This document shows positions 7,096 to 13,600 of a stretch of DNA of 17,366 nt, piece after piece. Source of the stretch: Anaerolineae bacterium (GTDB lineage Bacteria > Chloroflexota > Anaerolineae > E26-bin7); assembly GCA_029933115.1 (NCBI GenBank), contig JAOZOT010000013.1, positions 1 to 17,366 of the forward strand, in the 5' to 3' direction. The notes under the pieces were generated by a model. That model searched no databases and was not told the origin of the DNA. It worked only from the letters and a program-made list of their open reading frames with translations. Position 1 is the first letter of the stretch. The number at the start of each line of letters is the position of its first letter. The position numbers and the translations under genes are program-made.

Positions 7096-7622
7096 AAGTG
7101 GGCAGCATGGATTTCTCCAAGATGGGAGAGAAAGAGCTGCGAGAATATCTGGATTTCCTGCTGAGGCAATATCGGCTGGCCGATGCCTTCTGGTTTCTGG
7201 CCGTGGAAGAGACTTTTGGCTCCGAGGCTGCGGTCAGGCTAAACGAGGATGTGTGGATCAAGATTGGCCCCCTGGCCGCCAGGGAGATAAAGAGGCGGTT
7301 TGCCATAGAGGGGGAGGGGGTGCCCGCTGTCGTGGAGGCCCTGTCGTATTTTCCCTGGACTACGATCATAGGCTACGAAATCGAACAGACCGGGGACAGG
7401 GCTGTGCTCCGCGTGCCCCATTGCCCTCCTCAGGAGGCAAGGGTGAAACATGGTCTGGGCGAGTTCCCTTGCAAAGCCATGCATTGGGGGGAGTTCGCCG
7501 GCTTTGCCCGAGAGATTGACGAGCGCGTTGAAGTGCAGTGCGTGATGGCTCCTCCTGACCCCCACCCTGACGACCTCTGGTGTCAGTGGGAGTTCAGGCT
7601 CAGGGAGGTGGGTGATAGCTAG
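7092..7622 (+). CDS. DUF6125-like protein of unknown function
   Basis: A 176-residue soluble protein that resembles the DUF6125 group, as far as I can recognise it: an N-terminal helical part (LREYLDFLLRQYRLADAFWF) followed by VEETFG and a Cys/His-rich C-terminal half (HCPPQEARVKHG, FPCKAMHW, VQCVMAPPDPHPDDLWCQW) that may bind a metal or cofactor. The start is decided by the ribosome site: AGGAGGTGA (7079-7087) is a near-perfect Shine-Dalgarno sequence, seven bases from TTG 7092 but 13 and 22 bases from GTG 7098 and ATG 7107. The TTG overlaps the TGA of the FHA gene, which implies translational coupling. It is the last gene of the parAB-kinase-FHA run. Function is not known. Confidence 0.75.
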   Translation: MKVGSMDFSKMGEKELREYLDFLLRQYRLADAFWFLAVEETFGSEAAVRLNEDVWIKIGPLAAREIKRRFAIEGEGVPAVVEALSYFPWTTIIGYEIEQTGDRAVLRVPHCPPQEARVKHGLGEFPCKAMHWGEFAGFAREIDERVEVQCVMAPPDPHPDDLWCQWEFRLREVGDS

Positions 7623-7625
7623 GGC

Positions 7626-7895
7626 CTATCCGGTAACCTGCACCACGTATTCCCGCAGTAGCGGCTGGCGCTGGCGAGCCCGCTTGGCAGCGGCGACAAA
7701 TTCTCTGAGAGTCTCAATCAATTGGTCGGTCGTCTCAGGGGTGAACGATACTTCACCACACTTTGGGCAAACCCAGGCGGGTACATCGGGGATTGTGACC
7801 CCAATGCCATCGTCGTTATACTTGAAAGTCGTTGTGCCCCATTCCATCACCTCACCGCACTCGGAGCAATGGGGGGCAGTCCTCTGCTCACTCAT
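7626..7895 (-). CDS. YgiT-type zinc-finger antitoxin
   Basis: An 89-residue protein with two CxxC pairs, HCSECGE and WVCPKCGEVSF, about 30 residues apart, the hallmark of the YgiT/MqsA N-terminal zinc finger. The region after the second pair (PETTDQLIETLREFVAAAK) matches the usual helical tail. It lacks the C-terminal XRE helix-turn-helix of E. coli MqsA, so DNA binding, if any, would use another surface. ATG 7895 is preceded by AAAGGG and overlaps the TGA of the toxin gene as ATGA, so translation is coupled. Known members neutralise a partner toxin by direct binding. It ends 3 bp from the convergent DUF6125-like gene. Confidence 0.85.
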   Translation of the reverse strand: MSEQRTAPHCSECGEVMEWGTTTFKYNDDGIGVTIPDVPAWVCPKCGEVSFTPETTDQLIETLREFVAAAKRARQRQPLLREYVVQVTG

Positions 7896-8212
7896 TTTCC
7901 CTTTCTTCGCCGGAAGGGGGGGCGTTCCCAAATGGTCTCGTCGGGAATGTATGCCGTCACAAACTCGATATAGACAGGGTCGCTGTATTGACAAACTATG
8001 TGTAGATAGACCACCGTCTTTGTGGTCAAGGTGGTCGAGCCACAGATAAGAACCCGTTGCCGGTCAGGGTAGCTTTCAATGACCTGGCCTGACAGAACGG
8101 CATCCACCATATCTTGCTGAAGGAAGCCTTCTTTGACTGCGTGCAAAATGGCGTCACGTTTGACCAGATACGCACCAGCTCGTACCCGGCGCCGAATCTC
8201 AGCGATATCCAC
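7892..8212 (-). CDS. DUF4258 family toxin
   Basis: A 106-residue protein with the DUF4258 pattern: IRRRVRAGAYLVKRDAILHAVKEGF, then GQVIESYPDRQRVLICG, LHIVCQYSD, and the C-terminal FVTAYIPDETIWERPPFRRR. DUF4258 proteins are predicted RelE-fold mRNA-interfering toxins paired with YgiT-type antitoxins, exactly as here. Start choice: a promoter at 8235-8263 starts transcription near 8228, so the upstream in-frame ATG at 8311 would not be transcribed; GTG 8212 with GGGGGAAAG before it fits the transcript and the usual family length. The usual RHA motif (family consensus RHAI) is RDAI here, a possible loss of a conserved His. Toxin-first gene order is normal for this family. Confidence 0.8.
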   Translation of the reverse strand: MDIAEIRRRVRAGAYLVKRDAILHAVKEGFLQQDMVDAVLSGQVIESYPDRQRVLICGSTTLTTKTVVYLHIVCQYSDPVYIEFVTAYIPDETIWERPPFRRRKGK

Positions 8213-8234
8213 GTTGTGACTTTCCCCCAATGAA

Positions 8235-8263
8235 AGTATACCATACTCCTGTGCCCAAATCAA
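8235..8263 (-). promoter_or_regulatory. Promoter of the toxin-antitoxin pair
   Basis: On the minus strand TTGATT (8258-8263) and TATACT (8235-8240) are spaced by 17 bp, with an extended -10 TG. Transcription would begin near 8228, about 16 nt before the GTG of the DUF4258 gene. It stands back to back with the promoter at 8296-8324. Confidence 0.7.
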
Positions 8264-8295
8264 ATGGCAGAGGTCAAAAGTCGTTCTGTTGAAAG

Positions 8296-8324
8296 TTGCA
8301 ACGAAGGTCATCCTGTGCTATCAT
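8296..8324 (+). promoter_or_regulatory. Promoter of the AIR-synthase-like gene
   Basis: TTGCAA (8296-8301) and TATCAT (8319-8324) are spaced by 17 bp, with an extended -10 TG at 8316-8317. Transcription from about 8331 gives a 40-nt leader to GTG 8371. Confidence 0.65.
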
Positions 8325-8370
8325 GCTGACCGGGGCTGCTTGCTATATCTCTGCAATGGAGGTTCGGACT

Positions 8371-9390
8371 GTGGCTGAAACCCTGCCCGTGGGCAAATTG
8401 GACATGGACTTCTTGGCGGCTCTGTTGGAGCAGTACGCCCGCACCGACGACAAGCGGGTGGTGGTCGGCCCCAGGGTGGGCGAGGACGCCCTGGTCATTG
8501 ATTTTGGGGACCGTTTCCTGGTGGCCAAAACCGACCCCATCACCTTCGCCACCGATGAGATCGGCTGGTACGCCGTCAACGTGAACGCCAACGACATCGC
8601 CACCACCGGCGCCACCGCCCGCTGGTTTCTGGCCACCCTCCTGCTGCCGGAGGGCCAGACCACAGGACAACTGGTGGAGACCATTTTCGCTCAAATGTCT
8701 CAGGCCTGCCGTTCTCTGGGCATTGCCCTGTGCGGGGGCCACACCGAGATCACCTACGGCCTGGATCGGCCCATCGTCGTCGGCGTGATGCTGGGTGAGG
8801 TGGAGCGGGAGGCGCTGGTCACCACCGATGGGATGCGAGTGGGCGATGACCTCATCCTCACCAAAGGGATCGCCATCGAGGGCACAGCCATCATCGCCCG
8901 GGAAAAGGCGGACGCCCTGGCGGAAAAATTCCCGCCCGAGTTCATCGCCCGCTGCCAGGGCTTTCTCCACGACCCTGGCATCAGCGTGGTGGCCGAGGCC
9001 CGTCTGGCCACTGCCCAGGCTCGCATCCACGCCATGCACGACCCCACCGAGGGAGGAGTGGCCACCGGTCTGCGGGAGCTGGCCCTGGCCTCTGACCTGG
9101 GCTTGATCGTGGACGAGGCCCGGCTGCACATCCTGCCCGAGACGGCCCTCCTCTGTGCCGAATTCGGCCTCGACCCACTGGGCCTCATCGCCTCCGGCTC
9201 TCTGCTCATGGCCTTGGCTGCGGAGGACTCGCCGCGTGTTGTCGAAGCTCTGCGGCAGGCGGGCATCGCTGCCTCGGTCATCGGCCGGGTGGTGGACCGC
9301 GCCGAGGGGTTGCAATTGATCCGAAACGGCAAGCCTGAACCGCTGCCCATCTTTGAACGCGACGAGATCGCCCGTTTGTTTGAGGAGTGA
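8371..9390 (+). CDS. AIR synthase / HypE-like superfamily protein
   Basis: A 339-residue member of the PurM/HypE/SelD/ThiL ATP-binding superfamily. The N-terminal AIRS domain has GPRVGEDALVIDFGD, KTDPITFA and NVNANDIATTGATARWFL; the C-terminal AIRS_C domain has GIAIEGTAII and HDPTEGGVATGLRELA. The layout is closest to HypE, but the C-terminus ends in IARLFEE and lacks the terminal cysteine that HypE uses to carry the CN group. It also lacks the N-terminal Cys/Sec region of SelD. No hyp or hydrogenase genes are in the window. It is best called an AIR-synthase-related enzyme of unknown substrate. Start: GGAGG at 8358-8362 lies eight bases before GTG 8371, whereas ATG 8356 has no ribosome site. 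It is a single-gene unit with its own promoter and terminator. Confidence 0.85.
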   Translation: MAETLPVGKLDMDFLAALLEQYARTDDKRVVVGPRVGEDALVIDFGDRFLVAKTDPITFATDEIGWYAVNVNANDIATTGATARWFLATLLLPEGQTTGQLVETIFAQMSQACRSLGIALCGGHTEITYGLDRPIVVGVMLGEVEREALVTTDGMRVGDDLILTKGIAIEGTAIIAREKADALAEKFPPEFIARCQGFLHDPGISVVAEARLATAQARIHAMHDPTEGGVATGLRELALASDLGLIVDEARLHILPETALLCAEFGLDPLGLIASGSLLMALAAEDSPRVVEALRQAGIAASVIGRVVDRAEGLQLIRNGKPEPLPIFERDEIARLFEE

Positions 9391-9462
9391 TTAGCGCCGC
9401 CAGGCTTGGGGTGCAGGGGGTGCCCCTCTTCTCCAAATCAATCTAGGCAAACCGCACCGCAG

Positions 9463-9492
9463 AGTGCCGCCAGACCGGCGGCGCTTTATTTT
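9463..9492 (+). terminator. Intrinsic terminator after the AIR-synthase-like gene
   Basis: Stem AGTGCCGCC (9463-9471) / GGCGGCGCT (9477-9485), 9 bp with one G-T pair and a 5-nt loop, is followed by TTATTTT. It separates this gene from the MocR-ECF operon. Confidence 0.8.
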
Positions 9493-9536
9493 GGAAGAGG
9501 AATATTGGATGGTATATGTTGCCACCCAATTGGCCC

Positions 9537-9565
9537 TTGACAGACCCCTAAAGTCCCCGTATAAT
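9537..9565 (+). promoter_or_regulatory. Consensus promoter of the mocR-ECF operon
   Basis: TTGACA (9537-9542) and TATAAT (9560-9565) match the sigma-70 consensus perfectly with 17-bp spacing. A promoter this strong normally needs a repressor; palindromes at 9526-9533 (CCAATTGG) and 9570-9583 flank it. Confidence 0.88.
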
Positions 9566-9569
9566 GATG

Positions 9570-9583
9570 TTGGAATAGTCCAA
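9570..9583. promoter_or_regulatory. Operator-like palindrome at the transcription start
   Basis: TTGGA (9570-9574) and TCCAA (9579-9583) form an inverted repeat over the expected transcription start. TTGG-type half-sites also occur at 9505-9509 and in CCAATTGG (9526-9533) upstream of the -35 box. Sites both upstream of and within the promoter suit autoregulation by the MocR protein encoded next. Confidence 0.5.
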
Positions 9584-9623
9584 TTTGGGATGTGGGCAAG
9601 TTTGTCAAGGGTGTGAGGTGCTC

Positions 9624-11201
9624 ATGATGCTACGTCTGGACCGGGACAGCCGTACCCCTCTCTACCTTCAGATTCGCAACCAGTTGCGCGAGATGATCCT
9701 GGATGGCACTCTGAGCGAGGGCAGTCGCCTGCCGCCGGAACGGAAGATGGCCGCTGCCCTGGGTGTGAACCGCAGCACGGTAGTCAACGCCTACCGTGAG
9801 TTGGCCGCCGACGGCCTGGTGGAGGCCCGCGTGGGGCGGGGCACTACTGTCTGCCGCCCACCGCTACCCCCAACCCCCCAACCACCCAACCACCTAACCA
9901 CCCAACCACCTAACCACCTAACCACCCAACCCCCTATCCCCCTAACCCCCCATCCTCTCGTCTGGAATGAGTACTTTGTGCCGCGACTCGAAGGAGGGCG
10001 AGACCCGTTGCTGCGCGAGTTGATGGCCCTCTTGGCTCGTGCGGATACCATCTCTTTCGCCGCCGGCATCCCTGCCCCTGAGCTTTATCCCCTGGACGAC
10101 TTCCGGCAGGCTATGGCCCACGTCCTGAACACGGCCGGCCAGACCCTCCTCCAACCCTGTCCCGTCGAAGGCTACTATCCGCTGCGCCAGACCATCGCCC
10201 GACGCATGGCTGACCGGGGAGCCACCCTCAGAGCGGAAAATATCCTGATCGTCACCGGCTGTCAACAGGGCCTGGACCTGATCGCCCGGGCCTTTTTGAG
10301 GGCGGGTGATGAGGTAGTGGTGGAAGCGCCCAGTTATCTGGGAGCCCTGCAAATCTTCAGCGCGGCGGGAGCCAGGCTGCTGGGCGTGCCGTTGGACGAA
10401 GAAGGGATGCGAGTGGATGTCCTGGAAAACGTCCTTATTCGCTATCGGCCCAAATTGATCTATACCCTGCCCACCTTCCAGAATCCCTCGGGATGCACTA
10501 TGGCTCCCAGGCGACGCCTGCGGCTGCTGGAGTTGGCCCGCCGCCATCGGGTGCCCATCGTCGAGGATGACCCCTACGGTGAGCTCTATTACACCGGCCA
10601 GGCTCCTTCCCCATTGCTGGCTCTGGATCAAGATGGGTGTGTCATCTACTTGAGCACCTTTTCCAAGATTATGTTCCCCGGCTTGCGGCTGGGCTGGGTG
10701 GCTGCTCCCCGACCGGTGATCGAACGGCTGAGCCAGATCAAACAGTTGGCCGACCTCCATTGCAGTACTTTGATCCAGGGAGCGGTCCACGAGTTCTGCC
10801 AGAGAGGGGCCTTGGACGAGCACCTGGGCCGCGTGCGGGGCCTCTATCGCCAGCGGCGGAATGCCATGCTGGCCGCGCTGGCCGAGCACGGTCCGGTCGG
10901 CCTGGAATGGGACGAGCCCCAGGGCGGCTTTAACCTCTGGTGTCGGCTACCGGCCGGGCTGAAGGCCCGCCAGTTGATGGTCGAAGCGGCCGCCAGGAGT
11001 GTGGCCTTGGTGCCGGGCGAGGTCTTTTACCCCGATGGCGGTGGACAGGAGGAAATACGTTTGACCTTCAGTTGTCCCCCCGTCGCTCTTATTGAGGAGG
11101 GGGTTCAGCGGCTGGGAGCGGCCATGACCGTGCTACTGAAGAAGCGAAAGAGTGCCGAAGAGCGGCGCAGCGTAGAGTTCGCGGCGCAGCCTATTGTATA
11201 G
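9624..11201 (+). CDS. MocR/PdxR-type PLP-dependent transcription regulator
   Basis: A 525-residue fusion of a GntR-type winged helix (residues 9-78; RLPPERKMAAALGVNRSTV) to a fold-type I aminotransferase domain (about 120-510). PLP-site residues are visible: Asp315 and Tyr318 in EDDPYGE, the Schiff-base Lys348 in STFSKIMFPG, and a C-terminal Arg479 in IRLTFS. MocR proteins sense PLP or an amino-acid-PLP adduct and often control vitamin B6 synthesis or uptake (PdxR). The linker (about residues 78-112) is encoded by 8-bp tandem repeats giving PPNHLTTQ twice. GAGGTG lies upstream of ATG 9624 (ATG 9627 is equally possible). It heads an operon with an ECF transporter 55 bp downstream. It could also be a pure aminotransferase, but the intact DNA-binding domain argues for regulation. 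Confidence 0.88.
   Translation: MMLRLDRDSRTPLYLQIRNQLREMILDGTLSEGSRLPPERKMAAALGVNRSTVVNAYRELAADGLVEARVGRGTTVCRPPLPPTPQPPNHLTTQPPNHLTTQPPIPLTPHPLVWNEYFVPRLEGGRDPLLRELMALLARADTISFAAGIPAPELYPLDDFRQAMAHVLNTAGQTLLQPCPVEGYYPLRQTIARRMADRGATLRAENILIVTGCQQGLDLIARAFLRAGDEVVVEAPSYLGALQIFSAAGARLLGVPLDEEGMRVDVLENVLIRYRPKLIYTLPTFQNPSGCTMAPRRRLRLLELARRHRVPIVEDDPYGELYYTGQAPSPLLALDQDGCVIYLSTFSKIMFPGLRLGWVAAPRPVIERLSQIKQLADLHCSTLIQGAVHEFCQRGALDEHLGRVRGLYRQRRNAMLAALAEHGPVGLEWDEPQGGFNLWCRLPAGLKARQLMVEAAARSVALVPGEVFYPDGGGQEEIRLTFSCPPVALIEEGVQRLGAAMTVLLKKRKSAEERRSVEFAAQPIV
9865..9952 (+). repeat. 8-bp modular tandem repeat in the mocR linker
   Basis: Eleven successive 8-bp modules of the forms ACCACCCA, ACCACCTA and ACCCCCTA run through the interdomain linker. 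Three modules make 24 bp, so the protein repeats every eight residues (PPNHLTTQ). A related repeat occurs on the opposite strand at 15291-15370 inside another gene. Confidence 0.85.
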
Positions 11202-11226
11202 GGGGCTGAGGAGACCCATCAGCCCC
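11202..11226 (+). promoter_or_regulatory. Intercistronic hairpin between mocR and the ECF genes
   Basis: GGGGCTGA (11202-11209) / TCAGCCCC (11219-11226) form a perfect 8-bp stem with a 9-nt loop right after the mocR stop. It is followed by TTCAAAA rather than a T-run, so it is more likely an RNA-processing or stability element, or a weak attenuator, than a full terminator. Confidence 0.55.
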
Positions 11227-11256
11227 TTCAAAAGAGCGATTACCAGGAGGTGCAAA

Positions 11257-11799
11257 ATGACCCAAGGCAAAAGACCCAATGCTCAAACGATAGCAGTGAC
11301 CGCCGTCATGATCGCCGTGGTGGCCGTGCTCACCTTTGCCGTTCAGATTCCGATCCCCGCCACCGGCGGTTACATCCACTTTGGCGACGTGGGGGTGTTC
11401 TTCACCGCCTTCGCTTTCGGCCCGATCATCGGCTTGTTCGGCGGCGGGGTGGGCTGCGCCATCGCCGACATCCTCAGCGGCTACGCCAGTTGGGCTCCGC
11501 TGACCCTGGTGGCCCACGGCCTTCAAGGCTGGATCGCCGGCTACTTTGGCAAGGGCAAGGGCCCGGTGGGGATGATCGTGGCCTGGGCCGTGGGGTCCAT
11601 CGTCCTCATCGCCGGCTACTTCCTGGGCGAGTGGTTCATCTATGGGCTGGGCTATGCCAATGCCTTGGCTGAGGTAGGGCCCAATTTCGTCCAAGAGGTA
11701 GTCGGCGGCCTGGTGGGCATCCCTCTGGTGCTGGCCATCCGGCGGGCCTACCCACCTATCGAACGCATCAGCCTGGGCCGGGTCTGGGAAGAGGGTTAA
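11257..11799 (+). CDS. ECF transporter substrate-binding S component, possibly for vitamin B6
   Basis: A 180-residue very hydrophobic protein with about five to six membrane helices. The stretch YIHFGDVGVFFTAFAFGP, then GLFGGGVGCAIADILSGY and a Pro-Leu-Thr segment before HGLQGWIAGY, is typical of ECF S components of the HmpT/PdxU-like group. S components bind a vitamin or its precursor in the membrane and deliver it with the EcfA-A'-T module. AGGAGGTG at 11245-11252 sets the ATG at 11257. It is directly followed by the fused ATPase (1 bp gap) and EcfT, a dedicated group I-type arrangement. The MocR regulator upstream suggests pyridoxine or another B6 vitamer; HMP or thiamine precursors are alternatives. 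Confidence 0.82.
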   Translation: MTQGKRPNAQTIAVTAVMIAVVAVLTFAVQIPIPATGGYIHFGDVGVFFTAFAFGPIIGLFGGGVGCAIADILSGYASWAPLTLVAHGLQGWIAGYFGKGKGPVGMIVAWAVGSIVLIAGYFLGEWFIYGLGYANALAEVGPNFVQEVVGGLVGIPLVLAIRRAYPPIERISLGRVWEEG

Positions 11800-11800
11800 G

Positions 11801-13600
11801 TTGCCCTCGGAGATCAGCATCCACGACCTCCATTTCTCCTATCCCTCCACGCCCTCTTCCCTTCCGCGTTTTCGCGTCCTCAAAGGGATTGATCTGGAGG
11901 TGGAGCGGGGTGAGTTCATCTCTATCATGGGGCCCACCGGGGTGGGCAAAACGACGCTGTGCCTGGCCCTGAACGGCATCGTGCCCCGGTCAACGGGAGG
12001 AACTATCAAAGGTGAGGTGGTGGTGGCCGGCCTCGACACCAGGCAGCATCCGGTGCCTGAGCTGGCTTCCTGGGTGGGGATCGTCTTTCAGGACCCTGAG
12101 AGCCAGTTTTTCAACATGACCGTCGAGGACGAGGTGGCCTTCGGCCCCGAGAGTCTGGGGCTCGATCCGCGTGAGATCCGGGAGCGGGTTGATTGGGCAC
12201 TGACGATGGTGGGGATGAGCCAGCATCGGCACCGGTCGCCCTTCCAGCTATCGGGGGGGGAAAAGCAGCGGGTGGCCATCGCTTCCATCCTGGCCATGAC
12301 CCCGCGCATCCTCGTCCTCGATGAACCAACCTCGGGGCTGGATCCCATAGGGAAGGCCGAGGTCTTCCGCGTGGTCAGGGAGCTGAAGCAGCGGGAACAG
12401 ATGACCATCGTCATGGTTGAGCAGGAGAGCGAGAAAATCGCCGAATTCTCCGACCGGGTGGTAGTTCTCCACGATGGAAAAGTCGCTCTGGTGGATACCC
12501 CAGACAAGGTATTTGCCCAGGTTGAGCTGATGCACGAGATCGGACTGGCCGTGCCCCAGGTCAGCGAACTGGCCCACCTGTTCAACACCAGACGCAATAC
12601 CCGCTATTCCTTCATATCTTTGGAGGGCGCTCATCAGGTTCTCACACGCTCCCGATCTGAAAACGCGCAACACGTAATATGCAACACGACCAATGAGTCC
12701 TCTTCGACAAGCTCAGGACACCACAGGCTCAAGACGGAGCCTTGCATTGTGACAGAGGACCTGTGGTACAGCTACAATGGCGAAGTGACTGCCTTGCGGG
12801 GCATTGACCTCGAGATCGAAGACGGTGATTACGTGGCTGTGATCGGCCAGAACGGTTCAGGCAAGACCACTCTGGTAAAACACTTCAACGGGCTGCTGAA
12901 GCCGACGCGAGGTCGGGTGCTGGTGAAACCCGCAACACGCAACCTGCAACCCGCAACCCTGAAGGATACGACTGACCTGACCGTGGGGCAACTGGCTCAG
13001 ACGGTGGGCTACGTCTTTCAGAACCCCGACCATCAGATCTTCTGCGCCACCACCCGCGAGGAGCTCGCTTTCGGCCCGCGCAACTTGGGCCTGCCCGAGG
13101 CGGAGGTGAGGAGACGGGTCGAGGAGGCACTGGCCCGTTTCGACTTGGAGGAATACGCCGACATCCCCCCCGCTGTGTTGGGCTACGGTCTGCGCCGCAA
13201 AATTGGAGTGGCGGCCGTCTACTCGATGCGGCCTCGCATCTTCATTCTCGATGAGCCCACGGCCGGCCTGGACTGGCGGGGCACCATGGAGTTGATGGAA
13301 CTGATTGGGGAAATGCACCGCGAGGGCCACACCATCATATTGATCACCCACGACATGAAGCTGGTCGCCGAGTTCTCGCAGAAATGCCTGGTCCTCCGGG
13401 AGGGCCGGGTCCTGGCCTACGACGATACACGGGCCGTTTTCAAACACTCCAAGGTTCTCAGGGAGACGCAGATCGAGCCGCCCCAGATCACCGCATTGGC
13501 CAAACAAATGGCTCCCTACGGGATGCCAGACGACGTCTTGAGCGTGGGGGAGTTCTATGCTGCATACTGTGGGAGGTTCTGGGATGAGCTTCAGCTTTGA
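11801..13600 (+). CDS. Fused ECF ATPase (EcfA-EcfA') with one degenerate site
   Basis: A 599-residue tandem ABC ATPase that powers the ECF transporter. Domain 1: Walker A GPTGVGKTT (44-52), Q-loop VFQDPESQFF, signature LSGGE (150-154), Walker B LVLDEP with Glu175, but VEQE at the H-loop (Gln208 instead of His). Domain 2: Walker A GQNGSGKTT (349-357), VFQNPDHQIF, a degenerate signature LGYGL (460-464), Walker B with Glu485, and an intact His517. The interdomain linker (about 285-310) and a loop in domain 2 (about 377-387) are encoded by dispersed-repeat sequence. TTG 11801, with GAGGG five bases upstream, is the only start that keeps the first beta strand. It overlaps ecfT by 17 bp, so the subunits are translationally coupled. 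Confidence 0.92.
   Translation: MPSEISIHDLHFSYPSTPSSLPRFRVLKGIDLEVERGEFISIMGPTGVGKTTLCLALNGIVPRSTGGTIKGEVVVAGLDTRQHPVPELASWVGIVFQDPESQFFNMTVEDEVAFGPESLGLDPREIRERVDWALTMVGMSQHRHRSPFQLSGGEKQRVAIASILAMTPRILVLDEPTSGLDPIGKAEVFRVVRELKQREQMTIVMVEQESEKIAEFSDRVVVLHDGKVALVDTPDKVFAQVELMHEIGLAVPQVSELAHLFNTRRNTRYSFISLEGAHQVLTRSRSENAQHVICNTTNESSSTSSGHHRLKTEPCIVTEDLWYSYNGEVTALRGIDLEIEDGDYVAVIGQNGSGKTTLVKHFNGLLKPTRGRVLVKPATRNLQPATLKDTTDLTVGQLAQTVGYVFQNPDHQIFCATTREELAFGPRNLGLPEAEVRRRVEEALARFDLEEYADIPPAVLGYGLRRKIGVAAVYSMRPRIFILDEPTAGLDWRGTMELMELIGEMHREGHTIILITHDMKLVAEFSQKCLVLREGRVLAYDDTRAVFKHSKVLRETQIEPPQITALAKQMAPYGMPDDVLSVGEFYAAYCGRFWDELQL
12665..12720 (+). repeat. Dispersed-repeat fragments in the ATPase linker
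   Basis: A GCAACACG motif occurs twice around CACGTAATAT (12665-12688), followed by TCTTCGACAAGCTCAGGAC (12700-12718 or so). The second is a short sequence I recognise as widespread between genes in many environmental bacterial genomes. Both are translated here as part of the interdomain linker. Confidence 0.55.
12929..12960 (+). repeat. GCAAC-type repeat inserted in ATPase domain 2
   Basis: The stretch CCCGCAACACGCAACC followed by TGCAACCCGCAACCCT repeats the GCAAC unit four times. It encodes KPATRNLQPATLK at the point where related ATPases have a short VDG.D turn. It looks like an in-frame insertion of about 30 bp and shares GCAACACG with the linker repeat at 12665. Confidence 0.55.

Noticed and set aside
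7612..8049. 145-residue plus-strand frame
   Set aside because: It is antisense to the YgiT/DUF4258 pair, whose families, coupling and promoter are clear.
8213..8311. N-terminal extension of the DUF4258 toxin to ATG 8311
   Set aside because: It contains the promoter of the pair and lies upstream of the expected transcription start.
8371..9390. Call as HypE or SelD
   Set aside because: The terminal Cys of HypE and the Cys/Sec loop of SelD are absent, and there are no hydrogenase or selenium genes nearby.
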